The notes beneath the pieces were generated by a model that searched no databases, had not been told where the DNA came from, and worked only from the letters and a program-made list of their open reading frames with translations. From Oscillospiraceae bacterium (GTDB lineage Bacteria > Bacillota > Clostridia > Oscillospirales > Ruminococcaceae), in assembly GCA_021199355.1 (NCBI GenBank), contig JAJQIF010000009.1:175692-239691 (forward strand): a stretch of DNA of 64,000 bases. The letters run 5' to 3'. This document shows positions 25,268 to 32,897 of the stretch, piece after piece (the first letter of the stretch is position 1; the number at the start of each line of letters is the position of its first letter). The translations under genes were made by a program, and so were the position numbers.

Positions 25268-26152
25268 TCAATAGTTGTAGCTTACGCTGTCCGGCTTGTG
25301 TCTTGAGGAGTTCTTCTCATATGTATAGCCGGATATATCCTCGCCGTCTCTTACCTTTCTTGCAACAACGACCCAACGTGAATCGCTGAAATCGTAGGCA
25401 CAGGTGGAGAGGGTCAGGAACTCGTCGCCATACTCGCATTCGATATTGCTTGTGTAGTAGGTTCTGAGCATGATGTTTTCATAGAAATAGTTGTAATCTT
25501 CCTCGGTGTCGAAGTTGCGGCACTTGTAGTATTCGAAGAGCGGCTCGCTGTCCTGCCATTCGTAAATGCCGATAAGGAAGCAGGCGACGATGACATACTC
25601 GTTTTCTTCCCAGAGTGTGTCGAAATTGATGACGTAGTTGTTCTGAACGACGCTTACGCCGTCTTTATAGTCGAGAAGATGGCGGAAGAATGTGCCGTTT
25701 GCCATGCTGTGCCCATAAAGAGTGATGTTGTCCGCATGGCTCGTGGCGGTTATCGGAACCTTATAGTCGGCGTAAATACAGCCGGCAGAGGACTTTGTCC
25801 GCTCAAAAGAAAGCTTAAGATATTCCGAATTGTCGTCCGCCTGAACGACGGGGTAATCTATGTACGGGTCTCCGCTCGAATCAGTCAGTGTCGGGATGCA
25901 AATCCAACCAACGAAGTCGTTGTTAGTTTCATAGTACTCAACGTATTTTTCGAGCATTTCGGGCTCGGGCTCCGGCTCGGTGGTAGCCTCCGTGGTGGTT
26001 GTCGGAACGGTGGTAGCCTCGGTGACAGCGGTGGTTGTCCCTTCGGTGACCTCCGGCTCTTCAATCTGCTTTGAGCACCCTGTAAAGATGCTGATTGCCA
26101 TCACTGCGGCAAGAAAAAGTGCTGTCTTATTGATTGGTTTTGCCTGATTCAT
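25268..26152 (-). CDS. Class B sortase, lipoprotein form
   Basis: A 294-residue class B sortase. The catalytic residues are His in LYGHSMANGTFFRH, Cys in LTLSTCAYDF and Arg in SRWVVVARK. Unusually, the N-terminus is a signal peptide with lipobox IFTGC (Cys26) and then a Thr/Glu-rich linker, so the enzyme should be tethered by lipid rather than by a membrane helix. It is a close paralogue of the next upstream gene, 27 bases away. It should join sorting-signal proteins to the cell wall or to pilin subunits. Confidence 0.92.
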   Translation of the reverse strand: MNQAKPINKTALFLAAVMAISIFTGCSKQIEEPEVTEGTTTAVTEATTVPTTTTEATTEPEPEPEMLEKYVEYYETNNDFVGWICIPTLTDSSGDPYIDYPVVQADDNSEYLKLSFERTKSSAGCIYADYKVPITATSHADNITLYGHSMANGTFFRHLLDYKDGVSVVQNNYVINFDTLWEENEYVIVACFLIGIYEWQDSEPLFEYYKCRNFDTEEDYNYFYENIMLRTYYTSNIECEYGDEFLTLSTCAYDFSDSRWVVVARKVRDGEDISGYTYEKNSSRHKPDSVSYNY

Positions 26153-26179
26153 TCAATTATACTCCTTATGGGTTGTGAT

Positions 26180-27295
26180 TTATTCGTCGTCTTCCGTGTA
26201 ATATTGATTGTCCGGTCCGTCATCGTCCGGCACGCTCATGCCATATGCAATGTAGTAAGCCGCCGGCTTTCTGGCGTTCGGATTTGATTTGTAGGTGTAA
26301 ACGCTCGGGTCCTCGCCGTCATGAAGCTTTCTCGCAACAATAACGCAACGCAAATCCGAAATCTCGTAGGAGCAGGTGGAGAGGGTGATATATTCGTCAT
26401 CCATCGTGCACTCGATATCGGTGGTGTAGTAGTTGCGATAGAGGATATTCTGATACCAATAGTCGAAATCCTCGATGGTATCGAAATCATAGATAGTGTG
26501 GTAAGCGAAGAGGGGATTGTCGTCCTGATAGTCGTAGATGCCGATTATGAAGCATGCAACCACGATATACTGGTTCTCCTCGTAGAGAGTAGAGAAGGTG
26601 ATAACCCTGTTATTGGAAACGGTCGAAACGCTTTCTTTATAGTCCAGCAGGTGCCTGAAATATGTTCCGCTCGCCATGCTGTGCCCGTAGATAATGATGT
26701 TCTGCGAATTGCCTTCTGCGGTGATTTCCTCGTTATAGTCGACAAAGAGTGCACCGTAGGTCGCCTCACTTCCGAAAACATCGTGAGTGAGATAATAGTC
26801 GTTGTCGGTTGTCTGCATGACAGGGTAGTCGATATATGCGTTTCCGTCGCTGTCGGTGAGCGTGTCAATCGAAAGCCAGCCTACAACGTCCGGGTTTATG
26901 TCGTATATAGCCTCAAAGCTCGAAAGCATTCCAGCAGGGTATTTCGAGACGGTAGCTGTGGTGTCGCTGTCGGTGCTCGTATCGTCTGTGACGTCAACAG
27001 TCACGTCCGAGGTCAGGGTGTCATCGGTACTCTCGGTCTCTTCAGTGGTGTCAGAAGAGTGATAGAGGTTTGAAAGATACTCCTGATTCTCATACATGTC
27101 GCTTGTTCCGAACTCATAGACATAGACGGTATAGCCGCAATAAATAAGCGCACAGACTGAGCCCAGGTACACGACTTTTCTTATTATTTCTTTAATGCTG
27201 TCGCCCTTCCACGGAAGAAGCTCTTTGATTCTTCCCTTGAAGGAACGGTCCCGTTCCTGCGCTTCGGCAGGGCGAACCTCGTTGAGCATTGACAT
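26180..27295 (-). CDS. Class B sortase, transmembrane form
   Basis: A 371-residue class B sortase with a cytosolic N-terminus (about 40 residues), one membrane helix (VVYLGSVCALIYCGYTVYV), a Thr/Ser/Asp-rich stalk, and the sortase fold. Catalytic His is in IYGHSMASGTYFRH, Cys in ITLSTCSYEI, and Arg in CVIVARK. The extreme C-terminus is acidic. AGGAG lies 12 bases before the ATG. The tandem arrangement with a lipoprotein paralogue suggests two sortases with different substrates or sites. No LPXTG/NPQTN-type substrate is evident among the neighbours. Confidence 0.92.
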   Translation of the reverse strand: MSMLNEVRPAEAQERDRSFKGRIKELLPWKGDSIKEIIRKVVYLGSVCALIYCGYTVYVYEFGTSDMYENQEYLSNLYHSSDTTEETESTDDTLTSDVTVDVTDDTSTDSDTTATVSKYPAGMLSSFEAIYDINPDVVGWLSIDTLTDSDGNAYIDYPVMQTTDNDYYLTHDVFGSEATYGALFVDYNEEITAEGNSQNIIIYGHSMASGTYFRHLLDYKESVSTVSNNRVITFSTLYEENQYIVVACFIIGIYDYQDDNPLFAYHTIYDFDTIEDFDYWYQNILYRNYYTTDIECTMDDEYITLSTCSYEISDLRCVIVARKLHDGEDPSVYTYKSNPNARKPAAYYIAYGMSVPDDDGPDNQYYTEDDE

Positions 27296-27335
27296 TATAA
27301 TTCGATTCTCCTTTTAAGAGACGTGCCCGGATAAG

Positions 27336-27884
27336 CTATTTCAGAATTTCAACAGCCGTTTCGAGCGAATACAGAACAGCCATAAGGCGGTTTCTGAGCC
27401 TTACATCCACGTCTGCCTCAGGCTCGCTTAAGGCAAGATTTTCGGTGATTTCTTTGCCTTTTGTAACGACGGAAACATATATGGTCCCGACGGGTTGCTC
27501 TTTTGTTCCACCGGTCGGTCCCGCAATTCCGGTTATCCCGACTCCGACGTCCGCCCCGGACTTCAGAAGGACGCCTTTCGCCATCGCAAGGGCGACTTCT
27601 TTCGAAACAACGCCATATTCGGTGATTAAGTTCATAGGGATGCCAAGCAGCTCCGACTTGATTCTCTCCGAATAGGTTACGAGCCCGCATTCGAACATCT
27701 CGGAAGCTCCCGAAACGGAAGTGATCGAGCTTGCCAGCATCCCGCCCGTACAGCTCTCAGCTGTGGCGATATGAAGCTTATTCACAACATAATATTGTAC
27801 TACATTTTGTGCCGCTTTGTCAATATATGTCGGGATTTCAGTGGGCTTCAGCCCGGAAATTCGTCTTAATTCACATGAAAGCAT
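27336..27884 (-). CDS. CinA C-terminal domain protein (nicotinamide-nucleotide amidase)
   Basis: A 182-residue protein with the PncC/CinA-C signature TAESCTGGMLASSITSVSGAS and GVGITGIAGPTGGT. It corresponds to the stand-alone deamidase that turns NMN into nicotinate mononucleotide in the pyridine nucleotide cycle. The N-terminal molybdopterin-like domain of full CinA is absent. It starts 12 bases after thiI and is probably co-transcribed with it. Confidence 0.9.
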   Translation of the reverse strand: MLSCELRRISGLKPTEIPTYIDKAAQNVVQYYVVNKLHIATAESCTGGMLASSITSVSGASEMFECGLVTYSERIKSELLGIPMNLITEYGVVSKEVALAMAKGVLLKSGADVGVGITGIAGPTGGTKEQPVGTIYVSVVTKGKEITENLALSEPEADVDVRLRNRLMAVLYSLETAVEILK

Positions 27885-27896
27885 ACTCTTTTCGCC

Positions 27897-29087
27897 TCAA
27901 AAATCGTACTCAATATAGGGCTTGTAGGTTTCGACGGTGATGCCCTCGACCGCTTCCTCAATCAGCGGTTCAAAGTCGAAAGCGTTCTGCGCCTCTTCAA
28001 CATCCTTAAGAACCGGCTTGGTCTTCGGGTGCTTCGGGGTGAAGACTGTGCAACAGTCCTCGTAGGGTTCTATCGAAATATCGAAGGTGTCTGCTTTGTA
28101 AGCCCTGTCGATAATCTCCTGTTTGTCAAGCCCGATGCAGGGGCGGAAGACCGGCATCCTGCAAACGGCGTCGGTCGTGACCATAGCGGCGGTCGTCTGC
28201 GAGGCGACCTGACCGATGCTTTCGCCGGTGACAAGCGCCTGATATTCGTACTTTTCGGCGACCCTCTGTGCTATCTCCATCATAAGCCTTCGCATAATGA
28301 TAGTGAAAAGCTCCTCGGGGCAGTTGTCTCTGATAGCCTCCTGAATCTTCGTAAACGGCACAACGAACACCGACATGGTCCCGCAGTATTCCGTCATTTT
28401 GCAGGCGAGTCTCTTTACTTTTATGAGTGCTCTTTCGGATGTATAAGGCTGCGATTGGAAGTGGATTCCTCCGATAACGACGCCACGCTTCGCCATCATG
28501 ATTCCCGCAATAGGGGAGTCAATCCCTCCCGAGAGAAGGAGCAAGGCTCTTCCGGAGGTTCCGACCGGCAGTCCTCCCGCGGCGTCAATGTCGGGAAGAT
28601 GGACATAAGCCGCTCTGTCTCTTATTTCACATATAACCGTGAGCTCCGGGTTCTTGACATCTACTTTCAGGTGTGGGAACTTCTCAAGAATCATCCCGCC
28701 GAGCTCCGCCATAATCTGCATCGAGTTCATCGGGAAGCTCTTGTCTGAACGCTTCGCTATGACCTTGAAGGTCTTTGCCCCCATTAGCTCGTCTGACAGA
28801 TTTTCTTCCACAGCCTTGAATATGGCATCAAGGTTCTTCTCCGCCGGAATCGCGACACATATCTTCGAGAAGCCGTAGACTTTTCTTATTCTGTCGAAAG
28901 CCTCGTCAAAGTCGATGTCGTCGCTCTTCGGCTCGATAAACAGCGTCGACTGAATCTGCCGGCATTCGAATTCTCCGAGCGGAGCAAGCCTTCTTTTGAC
29001 GTTTCTCATCAGCGTCTGCTCGAATGTCTGGCGGTTCAAGCCCTTCAGGACTATTTCGCCGTATTTGCACAGTATAATCTTCTGCAT
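27897..29087 (-). CDS. thiI: tRNA 4-thiouridine synthase ThiI
   Basis: A 396-residue protein with an N-terminal ferredoxin-like/THUMP region (CKYGEIVLKGLNRQTFEQTL) and an adenylating PP-loop domain (LLLLSGGIDSPIAGIMMAKR). It ends without a rhodanese domain, as in Bacillus ThiI. It uses ATP and sulfur carried by a cysteine desulfurase to make s4U8 in tRNA. The desulfurase gene lies 4 bases upstream, the NifZ-ThiI pairing known in Firmicutes. Confidence 0.95.
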   Translation of the reverse strand: MQKIILCKYGEIVLKGLNRQTFEQTLMRNVKRRLAPLGEFECRQIQSTLFIEPKSDDIDFDEAFDRIRKVYGFSKICVAIPAEKNLDAIFKAVEENLSDELMGAKTFKVIAKRSDKSFPMNSMQIMAELGGMILEKFPHLKVDVKNPELTVICEIRDRAAYVHLPDIDAAGGLPVGTSGRALLLLSGGIDSPIAGIMMAKRGVVIGGIHFQSQPYTSERALIKVKRLACKMTEYCGTMSVFVVPFTKIQEAIRDNCPEELFTIIMRRLMMEIAQRVAEKYEYQALVTGESIGQVASQTTAAMVTTDAVCRMPVFRPCIGLDKQEIIDRAYKADTFDISIEPYEDCCTVFTPKHPKTKPVLKDVEEAQNAFDFEPLIEEAVEGITVETYKPYIEYDF

Positions 29088-29091
29088 ATTT

Positions 29092-30246
29092 TTACTTCCT
29101 TATTTTCGCAAGATTTTTCATTCCAATCGAAACGGCTTCCGCAAGTGTGTCGATGTCGCTTTCGCTCGTTTCGTAGGAAAAGCTCAGTCTTATGATGCTG
29201 TCAAGATACTTTTCCGGAACTCTGAACTCCGCCGGCACATCGCTCGTTTTTCCCTTGGAGCAGGCAGACCCGCTCGAAACGAAGATATTCTTTTCTTCGA
29301 GGAAGTGAAGCATCGTCTCGCTCTTGATGTTTGGCACAGCAATACTTAAGACATACGGGCTCGCCGAAACACCGGAGAGAATCACGGCACCTATCCCTGA
29401 AAGCTTTTCTCTTGTGTAATTGTTGATTTCGGTGGCGTGATTATATCTTTCGGCAAGATTTGCATTCAGAATTTCAACCGCCTTGCCGAAGGCGTAAATC
29501 ATCGGCACCGGCTCGGTTCCGGAACGGATGCCCTTCTGCTGTCCGCCGCCGACCATCAGGGGACTGAGGCGGACTCCTTTTTTTATAAACATCGCTCCGA
29601 TGCCCTTGGGAGCATGAATCTTGTGTCCGCTCACGGTGATTATGTCGGCGTTCAGCTTCTTCTGCGAAAGCGGAATCTTTTCGAACCCCTGCACGCAGTC
29701 GCAATGCGTGAAGCAATCGGGATAACGCTTCTTGATTCTCTGGAACGCCTCGCCAATCGGAAGTATATATCCGTTTTCATTATTGGCAAGCATTGCGCTT
29801 ATCAGACAGGTATTTTCGTTGACGGCTTCAAAAAGCGATTCAGCCGTAATCTCGCCGTTCTCGTCAGGGCTGACCCGAACCACTTCGAATCCCTTCTCTT
29901 CGAGCCTGTTGAAAGCCTTCTCGACCGAAGGATGCTCAACTGTGGTCGTCACAACCCTTTTTCTGCGCTTGCCATAGGTCTCGGCGATTCCGAAGATAGC
30001 CGTGTTGTTGCCTTCGGTAGCGCCGGAAGTGAATATAATCTCTCCCTGCTCGGAAGTAACTCCGAGAGCCGACATTATCTGCTTTTTCGAGTATGCAATA
30101 AGCCTCTCCGCATCAATTCCCAATCGGTGCAGGCTTGACGGATTTCCGTAAACCTCCGTCATAGCATATACAGCCGCCTCGCTCACTTCATCCATTACCT
30201 TCGTAGTGGCGGCGTTGTCAAGATAAATACATCTGTTGTCACTCAT
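29092..30246 (-). CDS. Cysteine desulfurase, ThiI partner (NifZ-like)
   Basis: A 384-residue class V aminotransferase. The PLP lysine is in [15 protein letters not shown] and the active-site cysteine in FVSSGSACSKGK. It begins MSDNRCIYLDNAATTKV at 30246; the longer open frame upstream runs through the promoter and is not coding. Being directly before thiI, it probably supplies persulfide for thiouridine, distinct from the second desulfurase at 53004. A consensus-like promoter lies upstream. Confidence 0.92.
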   Translation of the reverse strand: MSDNRCIYLDNAATTKVMDEVSEAAVYAMTEVYGNPSSLHRLGIDAERLIAYSKKQIMSALGVTSEQGEIIFTSGATEGNNTAIFGIAETYGKRRKRVVTTTVEHPSVEKAFNRLEEKGFEVVRVSPDENGEITAESLFEAVNENTCLISAMLANNENGYILPIGEAFQRIKKRYPDCFTHCDCVQGFEKIPLSQKKLNADIITVSGHKIHAPKGIGAMFIKKGVRLSPLMVGGGQQKGIRSGTEPVPMIYAFGKAVEILNANLAERYNHATEINNYTREKLSGIGAVILSGVSASPYVLSIAVPNIKSETMLHFLEEKNIFVSSGSACSKGKTSDVPAEFRVPEKYLDSIIRLSFSYETSESDIDTLAEAVSIGMKNLAKIRK

Positions 30247-30309
30247 ATGTAATACAATTCTGTCTCCCGAATTATTGCATGGAGTCGCAAAAAATCCATA
30301 GCTTTTTGT

Positions 30310-30338
30310 ATTATAACGCATCTTGCGAAAAAAATCAA
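30310..30338 (-). promoter_or_regulatory. Promoter of the desulfurase-thiI operon
   Basis: On the minus strand TTGATT (30338-30333) and TATAAT (30315-30310) are 17 bases apart. It is back to back with the hemW promoter. Confidence 0.8.
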
Positions 30339-30378
30339 TTCTTGATGCCGAAGTTTCACAAAACCATCTACTTGTTGC

Positions 30379-30407
30379 TTGATTAATCCCGGGTATTGTG
30401 CTAAAAT
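30379..30407 (+). promoter_or_regulatory. hemW promoter
   Basis: TTGATT (30379-30384) and TGcTAAAAT with -10 TAAAAT (30402-30407), 17-base spacing and an extended -10 TG. Confidence 0.75.
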
Positions 30408-30439
30408 CGTCATAAAGAGCCCCAGAAAGGAGGGAAGAC

Positions 30440-31552
30440 ATGCTCGGAATTTATATCCATGTTCCTTTTTGCTCGAGAAAGTGCCCCTATTGCGCTTTCT
30501 ATTCGGTAACCTATAGCGAAAGCCTCAAGGACGATTATGTCAACGCTATTGCGAGAAATATCCGCAGATATTCCGACATGCGTCTGCCGTGTGACACCGT
30601 CTATTTCGGCGGCGGAACGCCCTCGCTTCTGACACCCGGAGACGTGAATACCGTTATGGAAGCAATCCGTTCGAGCTTCAACCTCTCTCCATCAAGTGAG
30701 ATTACCATGGAAGCAAATCCATGCTCGGTAACAGCGGACAGCCTTTCCGGCTACTACAGAGCGGGAGTAAATCGCCTTTCCTTCGGTGTGCAATCACTTA
30801 ACGATAACGAGCTCAGAGCTCTCGGGAGGATCCACGACGCAAAAACCGCCCTGAACGCAATAGATATGGCACGAACAGCAGGCTTCGAAAACATTTCCTG
30901 CGACCTGATGATAGGCACGCCCTATCAGACTATGGACAGCCTTCTTGGCTCCTGCCGGCAGTTGACGAGCCTCGGCATCCCGCATATCTCTTCCTACATG
31001 CTGAAAATCGAGGACGGCACGCCCTATGATTGCAACGAGATTCGTAATTCCGTAGCCGACGAAGACACCGTCTGCGATATGTATCTCGCTCTCTGCGACG
31101 AGCTGAGGACGATGGGCTACGAACGCTACGAAATCTCGAATTTCGCGAAGAACGGGCTCCGCTCCCGCCACAACATGAAATACTGGACGGGCGAGGATTA
31201 CCTCGGCTTCGGTCCATCCGCACATTCACTTTTCAATGGCAAGCGCTTCTATGTTCCGAACGACCTGCATGCCTATATCTCTTCCGCAGCTCAACCGGAG
31301 CTTATTGAGGACGCTTCTCCCGACCGTCTCGAAGAATACATCATGCTTTCGCTTCGGCTGAGCGACGGCGTGTCTCTCGAAAGAGTAAATGATCTCGGCG
31401 GCAACGCATACGCCGTAACCGAAAAAGCCAAGCCCTATGCCGATGCCGGATTCCTCAGCCTCACCGACAACCGCATCACCCTCATCGACAAGGGCGCACT
31501 GGTGTCGAACAGCATAATATTTGAGCTCTACTCCGCCGCAACAGGCGAGTGA
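30440..31552 (+). CDS. hemW: HemW-type radical SAM protein
   Basis: A 370-residue radical SAM protein with the cluster motif C11-x3-C15-x2-C18 (CSRKCPYC), FGGGTPS, LSFGVQS and HNMKYW, the set typical of HemW/HemN-like proteins. HemW binds heme and is thought to act as a heme chaperone; annotation as coproporphyrinogen oxidase is usually wrong for this subgroup. AAAGGAGGGAAG precedes the ATG. The gene is a single unit ended by a hairpin. Confidence 0.92.
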   Translation: MLGIYIHVPFCSRKCPYCAFYSVTYSESLKDDYVNAIARNIRRYSDMRLPCDTVYFGGGTPSLLTPGDVNTVMEAIRSSFNLSPSSEITMEANPCSVTADSLSGYYRAGVNRLSFGVQSLNDNELRALGRIHDAKTALNAIDMARTAGFENISCDLMIGTPYQTMDSLLGSCRQLTSLGIPHISSYMLKIEDGTPYDCNEIRNSVADEDTVCDMYLALCDELRTMGYERYEISNFAKNGLRSRHNMKYWTGEDYLGFGPSAHSLFNGKRFYVPNDLHAYISSAAQPELIEDASPDRLEEYIMLSLRLSDGVSLERVNDLGGNAYAVTEKAKPYADAGFLSLTDNRITLIDKGALVSNSIIFELYSAATGE

Positions 31553-31556
31553 ATGA

Positions 31557-31588
31557 AATCCCTGCCGAAGTGGCGGGGATTTTTATTT
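31557..31588 (+). terminator. Terminator after hemW
   Basis: AAATCCCTGCC/GGCGGGGATTT with one T-G pair, 5-base loop, then TTATTT. Confidence 0.8.
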
Positions 31589-31597
31589 GCATGAGTA

Positions 31598-31661
31598 CAA
31601 CCAACAGTTGAATTAACGCAAAATCAACTCCGTTGCGCTCAACCAACGATTGTGATATAAT
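31598..31661 (+). promoter_or_regulatory. Promoter and operator of the split XRE gene
   Basis: TTGCGC (31633-31638) and TATAAT (31656-31661) are 17 bases apart. CAAC-caaca-GTTG (31598-31610) upstream matches the operator-like dyad before the intact copy at 49283, so the promoter of the interrupted gene is still present. Confidence 0.65.
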
Positions 31662-31729
31662 ACAACCATCTCGAGATAACACGCATAAAATGCGTGGCTA
31701 TAGCATTGCGCAGAAAGGCGGCTACAATC

Positions 31730-31873
31730 ATGACAATAGGCGAAAGGATTTCGGATTTAAGGAGAAACAGAGGACTCACTCAGGAACAGCTCGGCGACGC
31801 CGTTGGCGTTTCGGCACAGGCTGTGAGCAAGTGGGACGCAATTTACTTCAGATCGATACTCCATATAATTTAA
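31730..31873 (+). pseudogene. 5' fragment of an XRE regulator, cut by the mobile element
   Basis: The first 35 codons encode a good helix-turn-helix (TIGERISDLRRNRGLTQEQL, then GDAVGVSAQAVSKW) almost identical to the intact gene at 49391. After SKW the reading changes to unrelated residues and stops at 31873. The break is at TGGGA (31832-31836). The missing remainder, beginning KWENGGTPDV, is found at 50377-51150, and joining the two at TGGGA restores one frame. The 47-residue product could still bind DNA weakly, but I regard it as a remnant. Confidence 0.88.
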
Positions 31874-31979
31874 AAAAGCGTTCAAAAAGTACTTATAAAG
31901 GACTTTTTTGCGGTTTGCGATTTAAAAATGTGAAAGGCTAAAGTACAAGGCTTATGCCTTTATGCAACCATTAGGTAAA

Positions 31980-32015
31980 ACTCTCAAACGATTGTATTTC
32001 TTATCGTTTGAGAGT
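31980..32015. repeat. 13-base inverted repeat near the left end of the element
   Basis: ACTCTCAAACGAT (31980-31992) and ATCGTTTGAGAGT (32003-32015) around a 10-base loop, without a T run. It is followed by CTATCGTTTA; similar CTATCGTTGA and TTCATCGTTGA words recur near the right end (50297-50355), so these may be recombinase or accessory-protein sites. The rest of 31874-32177 has a TTGATA/TAATAT promoter (32086-32114) and no gene. Confidence 0.5.
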
Positions 32016-32177
32016 TCTGCTATCGTTTAATGATATTAGTTTGTCCCTGAGAAGAATTTTGCCAAACTTAAACTCATAATTGACTTGATATTTCTTTAAA
32101 GTGATGGTAATATATAATCATGTCGAAATAGGTAAATTTCAGGGAGAAAGCGTAACTTACAGAGGGAGGAAGCAACG

Positions 32178-32421
32178 ATGTTTTGCTATTTAACAATGTA
32201 CTCGTTTGATACGAGTAAACCAGTGACTGGTCCTTTCACAACAAGGGATGAAGCATGGGCGTCAATGAGAAATGATGCAGAAAATGAGAAATCCGAATCA
32301 GAAGCACTTGGACGAATTGCCTCTCTCATCCGATATAGATAGTGGAGAGATACTTCTTTCTGAGAGCGGGGAATGTGATGACACATTGACAACATGGATT
32401 CTGTTTGAAATTAAGCGATAA
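32178..32421 (+). pseudogene. Small element gene with a one-base frameshift
   Basis: ATG 32178 has a strong GAGGGAGGA ribosome-binding site and a promoter at 32086. The first frame gives 54 residues (MFCYLTMYSFDTSKPVTGPF and on) and stops at 32342. From about 32284 another frame stays open to 32421 and reads SSDIDSGEILLSESGECDDT then TWILFEIKR, which looks like the natural C-terminus. The total length is 3n+1, so loss of one base would restore an 80-residue protein. I do not recognise the family. Confidence 0.55.
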
Positions 32422-32464
32422 AGATTAGGCTTGTTGTTTGCTTGAGATTTCTGTAAGACTTATT

Positions 32465-32897
32465 TCAGATGAATTCATCAGCTTTCGTAAATATATCTCC
32501 CTCAATCAGAATCACATCATCCATAGGAATTGTAATTCCGTTTGAGGTTATAAATGTCCTATCGTACACATCAATTTTCTTAAGACATACTTTTTCAGTT
32601 ATATACTTACCGCCGTCCTTATTTCTGTCTGCGATGAAGTATGTTATATTGACCTCAGGTTCTTCGCTTATGACCTCAATCAGTAAATTAGTTCGCTCAG
32701 TGAGTATTTCAGCTTCATACTCGCTGAGCTCTATTTTTTTTGTCTGTAAGCCTTGCTGTTTCCTTGACGGCATCGTCGTAACCTGCAAGTGCAGCAAAAG
32801 GAGAGAACTGTGCCGCACGGTCTCGCATCGACATCCTCGGATGTTTTTCGGAGGTCGGATGTTGGAGGTTTATAATATCGCTGTAATCATTGTTCAC
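32465..32897 (-). pseudogene. YolD-like small protein, frameshifted in an A8 tract
   Basis: The start overlaps the polymerase stop by 4 bases (ATGA). The first frame gives HPRMSMRDRAAQFSPFAALA and GYDDAVKETARLTDKK, the usual beginning of the small YolD-like proteins encoded after Y-family polymerases. It then runs off at a run of eight A (plus-strand T run 32734-32741). Dropping one A continues into IELSEYEAEILTERTNLLIE and on to DIFTKADEFI, giving 143 residues. It could be a real mutation, a sequencing error or transcriptional slippage. Confidence 0.75.

Noticed and set aside
23600..26050. Short tandem repeats resembling a CRISPR array
   Set aside because: The repeats are Thr/Glu codons inside exported proteins, with no constant repeat and variable spacer structure. 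No CRISPR array was found in the window.
29437..30138. Plus-strand frame of 233 codons opposite the cysteine desulfurase
   Set aside because: It is antisense to the PLP-binding core of a clear gene and lacks a ribosome-binding site.
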